DNA of 64,000 nt, from positions 8,160,329-8,224,328 of the forward strand of contig SJPJ01000001.1 in the NCBI GenBank assembly GCA_007859835.1. Direction: 5' to 3'. Below, in pieces: positions 36,299-45,400 of the stretch. A model generated the notes under the pieces. That model saw only the letters and a list, made by a program, of their open reading frames with translations, made no database searches and was not told the DNA's origin. A program made the position numbers and the translations under genes. Position 1 is the stretch's first letter; each line of letters opens with the position of its first letter. This stretch comes from Novipirellula herctigrandis (lineage in GTDB: Bacteria; Planctomycetota; Planctomycetia; Pirellulales; Pirellulaceae).

Positions 36299-38500
36299 AT
36301 GTCCGATACAGCGATATCCGATCCTTCGGAACCGTTCAAAGATTCATTCGTCGATCCCCTCCGTGAAGAGGTCGTTTATGCGGCGCTCGCCCGAGTGGCC
36401 GCATGTTTGCATGTTACGGTGGAACCTAACAAACTCGACTTAGGGGATGTACGCCGCGATGGTTCGGAGCCGAACGAAATTGATTTGTTGCTTGCCGGCG
36501 CGAATCATATCGGCATTTCCATTCGGCGCGTGCATTTGGCAACAGCGACGGAAGCCTACAGTTTAATTGGCGAAGGCTATGCGTTAATTTTGATTAAGCC
36601 GGATGGGGCGATTGTCGTGTTCGAACGACTCGTTGGACGAAATATCGAAGTCACCCATGTCAGGGACACTTCGAATGTTGGGGCAGGAACCACGACTTCG
36701 ACAATGCCCCGTCGTCAAGTTCGTAGCCTTTTGACCAACGAGGTTCAAGGTTGTGTGTGTGTCGCCAAGAGCGAACTTGAATGTGAATCATTGTCCGCTA
36801 CGGGTAGTGCGTCACCCTTTTACGAACAAGCGACGTTGCGGCATGCCCAGGGTCACGGGCACGGGCACGGGCACGGGCATCTATCACCGCTGAGTCGTTT
36901 CTTGACTTTGCTTCGGCTCGATGCACGCGACATTTGGACGGTAACGTTGTTTGCATTCGTCGCTGGTATCTTGGCGTTGGCGGTTCCCTTGGCAGTGGAA
37001 TCGTTGGTCAACATTGTCAGTTGGGGAACTTATCTTCAACCGTTGGTGGTCATCGGCGCGATCCTGCTTTGCTGCTTGGGGCTCGCGGGGGTGCTAAGCG
37101 TCCTGCAAACGATTGTGGTTGAAATCATTCAGTGCCGGCAATTTGTTCGAATCGTCGGTGATTTGGCGCATCGGTTTCCACGTGCAAATCAGCAATCGCT
37201 CGAAGGCGAGTATCCACGTGAAATGGCGAACCGACTGTTCGATATCATGACGATTCAAAAAGCGACGGCGACGTTGCTGCTCGATGGCGTCTCGATCGTG
37301 CTGACGACGATTTTAGGGTTGTTGCTGTTAGCGTTTTACCATCCTTTCCTGTTAGGTTTTGACATTGTTTTATTGATTAGCATGATCTCCATCACTTGGT
37401 TGCTTGGCCGTGGAGGGATTCGCACAGCAATCGATGAATCAATTGTCAAATATAAAGTCGTGCATTGGTTGCAGGATGTGATCGCGTCGCCGGCAGCGTT
37501 CAAAGTAAATGGTGGCGAAAATCTCGCGATTGATCGTGCGAATCGTCTGACAACCGAATATTTAACGGCAAGAAAAAGCCAGTTCCGGGTTATCATTCGC
37601 CAAGTCATTTTCGCGATTGGATTACACGCGATCGCATCAACCGCCGTGCTCGGCCTGGGCGGATGGTTGGTGATTCAGGGTCGATTGACTCTCGGTCAAT
37701 TGGTCGCCAGTGAATTGGTGGTGACGGTGGTCGTTGGCGCCTTTGCAAAAGCAGGCAAGTCGCTGGAAAAATACTACGACCTGATGGCGGGCATTGATAA
37801 AGTGGGGCATTTGTTAGATATTCCGGTCGACCCGCGATACGAGCTGAGCGAATTACCCAACGGACCAATTCCGGTTCGGTGGGATGACCTCCGCTTCCAA
37901 GACGCTACACGTTCGATACACATTCCTGCAGCGGAGATCGAACCTGGAAGTCGTGTTGCCATTTTGGGGAACGATTTGCCTCGAAAATCCTGGCTGGCTC
38001 AGACGCTGGCTGGTTTGACGGTACCCGACGAGGGCCTTGCCGAAGTGGCCGGATTTGAGGCTCGGCAAGCGGCGTTCGCCGGACGTGGGCGATGGGTTGC
38101 CTACGCGGGGCATCCCGAGATTTTCCATTCGACACTTCAACAGAATGTTGATTTGGGACGAGTCGGTATCGGTTACAACCGTGTTCGCGAAACCCTTCAG
38201 CAAGTTGGCTTGTGGAATACCGTGATTCGTCTTCCCGAAGGTGTCCAGACGATGCTACAGACCGACGGATTTCCGCTGGCACGTAACCATATCGCTCAAT
38301 TGGTCATTGCCCGGGCCATTGCTGCGAAACCTCGGTTGTTGGTGGTCGATCGATTGCTTGACGATTTAACACCTGAATCGCAGGAAACCGTTTGGAATAC
38401 GTTAAACGACCCCGACGCCCCGTGGACATTGGTACTGGTTACGAATCATCAATCGATTGCCGAACGATGTACCCGTAAATTGTGGTTCAAAACAGCTTAA
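36299..38500 (+). CDS. Type I secretion ABC protein with degenerate ATPase domain
   Basis: 733 residues from ATG 36299. Residues ~1-170 look like a C39-like domain without peptidase function ('NEIDLLLAGANHIGISIRRV', 'YALILIKPDGAIVVFE'). A His-Gly tract ('HGHGHGHGHGH') precedes a six-helix type-1 exporter membrane domain ('TLFAFVAGILALAVPLAVES', 'VLTTILGLLLLAFYHPFLLG', 'AIASTAVLGLGGWLVIQGRL', 'LTLGQLVASELVVTVVVGAF'). The C-terminal NBD fold is recognisable, but each motif is changed: Walker A 'LGNDLPRKSW' lacks both central Gly, Q-loop 'YAGHPEIF' lacks Gln, signature 'PLARNHIAQ' replaces LSGGQ, Walker B 'LLVVDRLLDDL' has Arg for Glu, and H-loop 'VTNHQS' lacks the His. Immediately followed by HlyD- and TolC-type genes, so it belongs to an exporter but is unlikely to hydrolyse ATP alone. 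Confidence 0.85.
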   Translation: MSDTAISDPSEPFKDSFVDPLREEVVYAALARVAACLHVTVEPNKLDLGDVRRDGSEPNEIDLLLAGANHIGISIRRVHLATATEAYSLIGEGYALILIKPDGAIVVFERLVGRNIEVTHVRDTSNVGAGTTTSTMPRRQVRSLLTNEVQGCVCVAKSELECESLSATGSASPFYEQATLRHAQGHGHGHGHGHLSPLSRFLTLLRLDARDIWTVTLFAFVAGILALAVPLAVESLVNIVSWGTYLQPLVVIGAILLCCLGLAGVLSVLQTIVVEIIQCRQFVRIVGDLAHRFPRANQQSLEGEYPREMANRLFDIMTIQKATATLLLDGVSIVLTTILGLLLLAFYHPFLLGFDIVLLISMISITWLLGRGGIRTAIDESIVKYKVVHWLQDVIASPAAFKVNGGENLAIDRANRLTTEYLTARKSQFRVIIRQVIFAIGLHAIASTAVLGLGGWLVIQGRLTLGQLVASELVVTVVVGAFAKAGKSLEKYYDLMAGIDKVGHLLDIPVDPRYELSELPNGPIPVRWDDLRFQDATRSIHIPAAEIEPGSRVAILGNDLPRKSWLAQTLAGLTVPDEGLAEVAGFEARQAAFAGRGRWVAYAGHPEIFHSTLQQNVDLGRVGIGYNRVRETLQQVGLWNTVIRLPEGVQTMLQTDGFPLARNHIAQLVIARAIAAKPRLLVVDRLLDDLTPESQETVWNTLNDPDAPWTLVLVTNHQSIAERCTRKLWFKTA

Positions 38501-38506
38501 AGAACA

Positions 38507-39856
38507 ATGAATCAGACTGAAAGATTATCGACCGCGTTCCCGGCATTACAACTCGTTCGTGCCGGGCGATTTATTCGATTCTTTTCCCGGTTGACCTTTG
38601 TGACATTGGTCCTGGCAATGGTTGCGATGATTTTTGCGCCATGGCGGCAAACGGCTCGCGGGACGGGATATGTCGTCGCACTCGACCCACAACAGCGTCC
38701 GCAGCCAGTGATGAGTCCATCCAAAGGGGTTGTCAGTTACGTGAAACCAGGACTGCGCGAAGGCAGTTACGTTGAAAATGGTGAACTGTTGCTACGGCTA
38801 ACTCCTTTTGCCGAAGGAGGCGTGTTGCAGTTGGAAACTCAAATTTCAGCAACCAAGGCGGAATTGACCGCGGCGAAATCGGGTTTGGATCTTGCTGAAC
38901 AACGCATTGAATTGCAACAGAGCGCCGGAGAAAGCATGACTCAGTCGCTCGATCAGGATTACAAAGCCGCCAACAAGAAATGGGAGCAGGCAAAAAACGA
39001 AGTGATCGCGCTGCAGGCAGAGTTGAATGACAAACGCAATCAGCTGAGGATTGCCGAAGAAGTTGTTCTCGAAGGACTTGTTTCACGCGAAGAAGTATTC
39101 TCGAAACGTCAAGCTGTCGAGGCGCAACAGGCCAAGGTGTTGAAGGCAGAGGGCGCCGTCGAAGAAGCTTATGCGGCTTTGATGTCCAAGGAAGAAGAAA
39201 TTGAGTCCAAAAAACGCGAAATCGATATTAAGAATCGAAGTGCCAATCAAAATGCTCTCGACTCGATTCAAAAGCTTCGGACGATTGAAAAGAAGTTGAT
39301 CGATTTGGAAGTGAAACGTGAAGAGTTCAATCGGCTCGACATCAAAGCTCCTCGAGCGGGCTTTATCCAACAGTGGTTCGGATTGGAGGGCAGCGACACC
39401 ATCAAAGAGGGGGACCAACTATTTATGATCGTGCCGGACACCGACGATTTGGCGGTGGAAATGCGAATTAGCGGAAATGATTTGCCTCTGATTCACGAGG
39501 GTGACAAAGTACGGCTGCGATTCGAAGGTTGGCCAGCGGTCCAATTTGTCGGTTGGCCATCGGTCGCGATCGGCACTTTTGGCGGAAAAGTCAACCGAGT
39601 TTTTCCAACTGATGATGGCAAAGGGAATTTTCGTATTGTCGTAACGCCCGATGAAGAGATTGTGGGGGAGAAAGGTTGGCCGGATGACCGATACCTTCGT
39701 CAAGGAGTGCGCGCAAACGGCTGGGTGCTGCTCAATCAGGTCTCACTTGGTTACGAAATATGGCGACAATTGAACGGATTTCCACCGACAATTGCCGAAC
39801 AGGAGCCAGGCAAATCCAACGGCAAGGTAGAAAAGGTAAAGCTGCCGAAGTTGTAG
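38507..39856 (+). CDS. HlyD-family periplasmic adaptor (membrane fusion protein)
   Basis: 449 residues, 6 bp after the ABC gene. One N-terminal membrane helix ('FIRFFSRLTFVTLVLAMVAM'), a biotinyl-lipoyl half-motif ('MSPSKGVVSYVKPGLREGSY'), a long coiled coil (~110-275, 'LETQISATKAELTAAKSGLD' to 'IEKKLIDLEVKREEFNRLDI') and the returning lipoyl half 'IKAPRAGFIQQWFGLEGSDT' with a beta-barrel domain ('AVEMRISGNDLPLIHEGDKV'). It should bridge the inner-membrane ABC protein and the outer-membrane TolC-type protein. The 3' end overlaps the open frame of the next gene but not its likely start. Confidence 0.9.
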   Translation: MNQTERLSTAFPALQLVRAGRFIRFFSRLTFVTLVLAMVAMIFAPWRQTARGTGYVVALDPQQRPQPVMSPSKGVVSYVKPGLREGSYVENGELLLRLTPFAEGGVLQLETQISATKAELTAAKSGLDLAEQRIELQQSAGESMTQSLDQDYKAANKKWEQAKNEVIALQAELNDKRNQLRIAEEVVLEGLVSREEVFSKRQAVEAQQAKVLKAEGAVEEAYAALMSKEEEIESKKREIDIKNRSANQNALDSIQKLRTIEKKLIDLEVKREEFNRLDIKAPRAGFIQQWFGLEGSDTIKEGDQLFMIVPDTDDLAVEMRISGNDLPLIHEGDKVRLRFEGWPAVQFVGWPSVAIGTFGGKVNRVFPTDDGKGNFRIVVTPDEEIVGEKGWPDDRYLRQGVRANGWVLLNQVSLGYEIWRQLNGFPPTIAEQEPGKSNGKVEKVKLPKL

Positions 39857-39894
39857 ACGTTTGCTTACGCTATGCCGGTGCCAATTCGATCCCT

Positions 39895-41757
39895 ATGCCG
39901 CTCCAGCGACGACCAATGGCCCGCGGCATTGAGAGCGTTTCGACTTTCCCGCATTTACGCGGTTTTACTCTGCCGTTTTTTGCTCTACTGCTGGCCCACG
40001 CGTTTCTTTTTCTCGGTGGTTGCGACACGGCGGTTGGGCAACGTTTTGAGTTGCTCGAATCCGATTCAGGCGTTTCAGGCCTTAACGCTGCGGATGGCGA
40101 ATCCCTTCACGTTACCGAAAACGAGTTCTTTGTGTTGCTGCAAAATGAAGCCAGGAACAACGAACGGAATGACGTTTCAAAGATTGCAGAGCCGAAATCC
40201 CCAAATTCGAAGCAAACGTCGGATCAAGATTCTGCCCCCAGCCAAGACTCTGTACCAGCCCAAATCGAAAATGAGAATGAGGATGGTGAACTTTCGTTAG
40301 CCGACGTCATCGCCAGTTTGTATCGAGCCTATCCAGAAATCGTCAAAGCTCGCCAACAACCGAACCTAGCCAGCGGCGAGCTCACTCAGGCATACGGCAG
40401 TTTTGATACCAAGCTATACGGGCACACCATTAACGAATCGCTGGGTTACTACGAGAACTATCGACATGGCATTGGCGTCGCTCGACAAACTTGGTGGGGC
40501 AGCTACGTATCGGCTGGTTACCGAATGGGCCGCGGCGAGTTTCAACCGTGGTACAAAGAACGTCAAACCGATGAAGCGGGTGAATTTAAACTCTCGTTAG
40601 CGCAGCCGCTATTGCAAGGGCGCGCAATCGACATGCAGCGGTTGGCCGTGTTTCAAGCATCATTGGCACGTCAAGCTGCCGAGCCAATGATTCAACAAGC
40701 GATTCTTGACTATTCCCGCGACGCCGCGTTGGTGTATTGGCAGTGGGTATCAGCCGGAGCGATCTGGCAAGCTCAACGTGAGCTATTAGCATTGGCAATC
40801 ATTCGCGGCAAAAAATTTGAAGTTGGTTTCAAAGCTGGCAAGTTCGCTGAAATTGATTTGCTTTTGAACCAACAATTGATCGCCGAACGTCGTGGAAAGG
40901 TGCTTGAATCCGAACAAAAATTCCGCGCGACCGCGTTCAAACTATCGTTGTATTTGCGTGATGCATTTGGCGAACCCATGGTGCCTTGCGAGGAGTGGTT
41001 GCCCGATCATTTCCCCGCCACTCGGTTACCCGAGGCAAACTATGATCAAGATCTAGCGGCAGCTCTGATGCGACGACCCGAACCAAGGTTGTTGCAATTG
41101 CAATTGCGCAGTATGCAACTTGAACGACAAGTTGCATGTAACAATTTGTTGCCGAGATTGGATCTCGTTGCCGAGGCTTCGCAGGATATTGGAAAAGCGG
41201 CTACCAAGTCAGATGACAAAAGCGAGTTCGAATTAGTGATCGGTATCCAAGGTGAAGTGCCCATCCAACGACGAAAAGCACGCGGTAAGATTCAATCGAC
41301 AACCGCAAAGATGGCCCAAATCAATCAGATGTTACTGCTGCAACGCAACAAGATCGGTGTCGAGTTGCAAACCGCCTACAACGCCCTTGTGCTTGCTGAG
41401 CAAATGGTCGAACAAGGTGACTTGTCGTTGCGGGCGGCCTTTGAGACACTCGATCGGTACCGCTTTGCTTTTGATCGCGGAAAGATCGATTTGATCTATC
41501 TAAACCTTCTTGAATCCAAGGCAAACGAAACCGAAATCAAATTGGTTGAAGCTCAACGATTTTGGTTCGTAGCTTTAGCGGAAATGCAGGTTGCACTCGG
41601 GCTTGATCCGCTTGATCAGGCGATGGCCGTCGCGGCATTGCCTGAAACAAATCGTCCCGGACCAGGTCGTTTGCCTGACCCGGTGGAAATCAAACCCGAT
41701 CTTTTGGACGACGACTGGAATCTTCACAATCAGCCGGCAGAGACGGATTCATACTAG
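39895..41757 (+). CDS. TolC-family outer-membrane lipoprotein
   Basis: 620 residues from ATG 39895; an earlier ATG (39760) would overlap the adaptor gene by ~100 bp and lacks a leader. The N-terminus 'LPFFALLLAHAFLFLGGC' ends in a lipobox (LGGC), so it is probably acylated. After a Ser/Gln-rich linker come the TolC helices: 'LSLADVIASLYRAYPEIVKA', 'GEFKLSLAQPLLQGRAIDM', 'SRDAALVYWQWVSAGAIWQA', 'LLNQQLIAERRGKVLESEQK' and 'VELQTAYNALVLAEQMVEQG', in two repeated halves. It forms the outer-membrane exit duct of the same exporter. Ends 'NLHNQPAETDSY'. Confidence 0.85.
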   Translation: MPLQRRPMARGIESVSTFPHLRGFTLPFFALLLAHAFLFLGGCDTAVGQRFELLESDSGVSGLNAADGESLHVTENEFFVLLQNEARNNERNDVSKIAEPKSPNSKQTSDQDSAPSQDSVPAQIENENEDGELSLADVIASLYRAYPEIVKARQQPNLASGELTQAYGSFDTKLYGHTINESLGYYENYRHGIGVARQTWWGSYVSAGYRMGRGEFQPWYKERQTDEAGEFKLSLAQPLLQGRAIDMQRLAVFQASLARQAAEPMIQQAILDYSRDAALVYWQWVSAGAIWQAQRELLALAIIRGKKFEVGFKAGKFAEIDLLLNQQLIAERRGKVLESEQKFRATAFKLSLYLRDAFGEPMVPCEEWLPDHFPATRLPEANYDQDLAAALMRRPEPRLLQLQLRSMQLERQVACNNLLPRLDLVAEASQDIGKAATKSDDKSEFELVIGIQGEVPIQRRKARGKIQSTTAKMAQINQMLLLQRNKIGVELQTAYNALVLAEQMVEQGDLSLRAAFETLDRYRFAFDRGKIDLIYLNLLESKANETEIKLVEAQRFWFVALAEMQVALGLDPLDQAMAVAALPETNRPGPGRLPDPVEIKPDLLDDDWNLHNQPAETDSY

Positions 41758-42427
41758 CTGGACAACGCCACTTTGATCGCGGGATATCGGTCGCAACAAC
41801 GTCGAAGCGATTGCCATTTCCAAAGTCTGGGGTGAGCGTTCTATCATGCTATTTTATTGCTCCGTTGATCAAAGCAATTTTTCTGTATGATTTCCAGGGC
41901 AATATTGAGACTGGAAAAGGAAAGTTTTGCGAGGTTCCTAAACCGGTTGGCGTCGTTGGCGAACTGCCCTTGGGCAGTATGTTTAAGCAAACAATCATCT
42001 CGATGAACTGGTTGTCAACGTTTCATTCGCCACAAGATCACGGTGAAAGCTTGCCGGTGAAAACTTGCCGGTGGCAAGCATAGTGGGAAGGGCTAAGATA
42101 ATATTTACCTGCGGTGGTGTTTGCATGGTGTATTTTTGGCGTGTCGCCGCCCACAAATGAATATTGGCGAACCACGTCCTGCGGCGCAGCGATGCACCGC
42201 AGGGGCTGGACACGGGGCGCCATCCCCTACGTCCCACCGCACCGCTACGACGTCTGGCCGCGCGACCCAAGAACACTTGCGAACACTTGCGAACAGATGA
42301 GTGAATTTGCCCACGGTAAGCCATTCTCAAACACACGCCATGTTGGTTCAGCGAGAATGGCTGAATGAAAGAATCCTGGTAAGTTAACTAGCCTCGTTTT
42401 TCCTGCAACCGAAAGAAAAGCCCAATC
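41758..42427. other. Intergenic with a palindrome-rich GC segment; no gene
   Basis: 670 bp. The left part is AT-richer and featureless apart from a short repeat around 42046-42078 (GCTTGCCGGTG / ACTTGCCGGTGG). Bases 42170-42245 are GC-rich with nested inverted repeats (CCTGCGG 42178-42184 with CCGCAGG 42197-42203; GGGGCGCCATCCCC nearby) and could be a dispersed REP-like element or the terminator of the exporter operon. Confidence 0.4.
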
Positions 42428-45400
42428 ATGCAATCTTGTTATCGACGACTGTTCGAGATAAACATTCTCGTCCTTTGCTGGTTGCCTGTGTTTGCGATTG
42501 TAGAGGCGTCGGAGCTTTTTGCTGAGCGACCCAACATCGTGTTTATCCTGACCGATGACCATCGCTGGGATTGTCTTGCCGCGGGTGGAAACGAGATAAT
42601 CGCAACGCAAAATTTAGATCGAATTTGCAAATCGGGAACGTGGTTTGAAAATGCGTTTGTAACCCTGGCAATTTGTTCGCCTAGTCGTGCGGCATGTTTG
42701 ACGGGGCGATACGGAAGTGCCAACGGCGTCACTTCGGTCGGAGTCGTCTCGTTGGCGGATGGTGAACGAACTTTTTCGCATGCGCTCAGCGAACATGGAT
42801 ACGCGACTGGGGTGGTTGGCAAATGGCACTTGAAATCAACACCGGATGAATGTGGATTCGAGTTTGCCTCGACGTGTTGGTCCAACGGTCCCTGGTACAA
42901 CCGAAAATTTACAATTGATGGTGAAACGAAGGTCATGCCAGGGTTTGTCGATGATGTCGCCGTCGAAGAATCCATTCGCTTTATCGATGGGGCCGTCAAA
43001 GAACACAAACCGTTCATGCTGTGGCTATGCACGCAAGTTCCGCACATGGATCAGAAACACACGTGGCCCGCGGACGAAAAGATCCTTGCTGAATATGATG
43101 CTGGCCAAATGCCGCTTCCCAAAACATGGAATGACGATCTGGATGGCAAGCCCGAGTATTTGAAGACATCCCGCAATCGAACGCAGGCGACAAAATACGG
43201 CTACGACGATGCAACGAATATTCGTAACCACATGCGTGACTATTACGCTAGTGTTGAGCAGATGGATGCTTCGGTGGGACGCTTGCTCGACGAGTTGGAT
43301 CGGCGGCAAATTCGCGATAAGACGTGGATCATTCTGATGGGCGACAACGGCTGGTTTCTCGGCGAGCATGGTATGACAAACAAGGTGCTTCCTTACGAGG
43401 AATCGATGCGAGTCCCAATGGCCATTGCGGGGCCGTCTACCGCTGCTCAAATCTCTGAAAAGCTCGTGCTGAATATCGATCTTACGGCAACGATTTACGA
43501 ACTCGCGGGTTTGTCTGTGCCCAGTTCACTCCACGGTTGTAGCCTGTTGCCAATCGTTGCAGGAAAATCACCAATCGATTGGCGGCGTAGTTTTCTGTAT
43601 GAGGCTCCGACGCCCCAGCTTGGAAGCGAACCTCTTTGGGCCGTCAGAAATGGCCGCTGGAAGTATGTTGAAACTGAGGTCGGGGCGGATCACGTTTTCC
43701 ATGAACTCTACGATTTGTCAACCGACCGCGTGGAATTAGAAAACGTCATGGATGAACCTGCGAATCAGGTCATCGCCGAGCGGCTTGTCACGGAACTTCA
43801 ATCACATAAAAAGCGGATAACAGCCGCATCGCCCAAGCCTAAATCTCCGTCCCAAGCTCAACCTCATGCGATTCCCCAAAATCCACCGCCAATACCACGC
43901 ACGGATCTTTTCATTAGCGGGGTCTATCCGCAGCTGACAACGTATGGCATCTACAGCCAAAATGGCGCCCACTATAAAAGTGGACACAACGAATGCGGTA
44001 TTGGTGCTATCGTTCCCTGGGCCGGAAAACTTTGGATGGTCAACTATGCCCCGCACATGCCCAAAGGAAGCGAGCATAAGCTGTTTTCGGTCGATCCGGA
44101 TTTGTCGAAACCGATGACGGTGCATTCGGAAAGCGTTGGCGGCACCCCGGCCGGTCGGATGATCCATCCGGAATCGAATCAGCTCTTGATCGCTCACTAT
44201 CTCATCGACGCCAGTGGGAAGATTCGAACGATTTCGCCGAACGTTATGCCGATGCGAGTGACGGCGATTGCGCGTCACCTGAGCGATCCGCAGGACATGG
44301 TTTACTACATTGATATGGAAGGGGCGATTTGGGAAGCCAACGTCCACACGTTGGCCGTAAAGCGTCTGTTTAAGAAACCTGTTCCCGGTTGGCACAGCAA
44401 AGGTGGGTATACGTCGCAAGGCCGATTGGTCATTTCCAACAATGGCGAACTTCACGTTGGCGACTACAACGACGTGTTGGTGGGCGGCAAGGCAAAGAAC
44501 GAAGAGGAACGCGGCGTGCTGGCGGAATTCGACGGAACCAATTGGAAGATCGTTGAACGACGTCAGTTCACGGAAGTTACTGGGCCGTCGGGCATCACCG
44601 GTGGAAGTGACGGCGATGATCCCATTTGGACCATGGGTTGGGATCGTCGCAGTGTGCGTTTGAAAGTCTTGGACGATGGCACCTGGCACACATTTTTGCT
44701 TCCGAAAGCTGCCTACTGCAACGACGCAAGTCACGGTTGGTATACCGAGTGGCCTCGCATTCGCGAAATCACCGATGATCGATGGATGATGGACATGCAT
44801 GGCATGTTCTTTGATTTCCCTAAGCATTTTTCAGCAAACATGTCGGCGGGTATCAAGCCGATCGGTAGTCACTTGCGATATGTCCCCGATTTTTGCAGTT
44901 GGAATGGAAGACTTGTTCTGGCGTCCGACGAGACCAGTATTCAGGGAAACAAGTTAGCGGGACAACCTCAGAGCAATCTTTGGTTTGGCAATTACGAAGA
45001 TTTGAAGACGTGGGGACCGGCGAGTGGATATGGTGGACCATGGATCCAAGATGATGTGAAGACCGACCAGCCGTCGGATCCATTTCTGGTCGCCGGCTTC
45101 GACCGCCGTGTTGTGCACTTGGCGGTCGGACAAAAGACGCCCCAAGCAGTTAAAACGCTTCGCACAAACGATCGGTTCAAGATCACCGCCATGCCGAACC
45201 CACTTGCTCGTTTGCCCCGAGTCACCGTCGCTCGCGGTGATTGGCACAATCCGGCTGCGGGATTCGATTTCAGAGTTGATTCACCCGTGACCGTTTATCT
45301 TGCGGTGGACCAACGAGGTAAACCAAAGCTTGATCCCGAATGGGAACCAACGGACATGACCGTAATGTGGCACAAAACATTCCGCGACCAGGTTTACCGA

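Noticed and set aside
39760-39894. Upstream start for the TolC-type protein overlapping the adaptor gene
   Set aside because: The later ATG directly precedes a lipoprotein signal with LGGC; the upstream part is the adaptor gene in another frame.
43802-44827. 341-codon minus-strand frame inside the sulfatase fusion
   Set aside because: Antisense to a clear coding frame; composition rich in His/Arg and no family resemblance.
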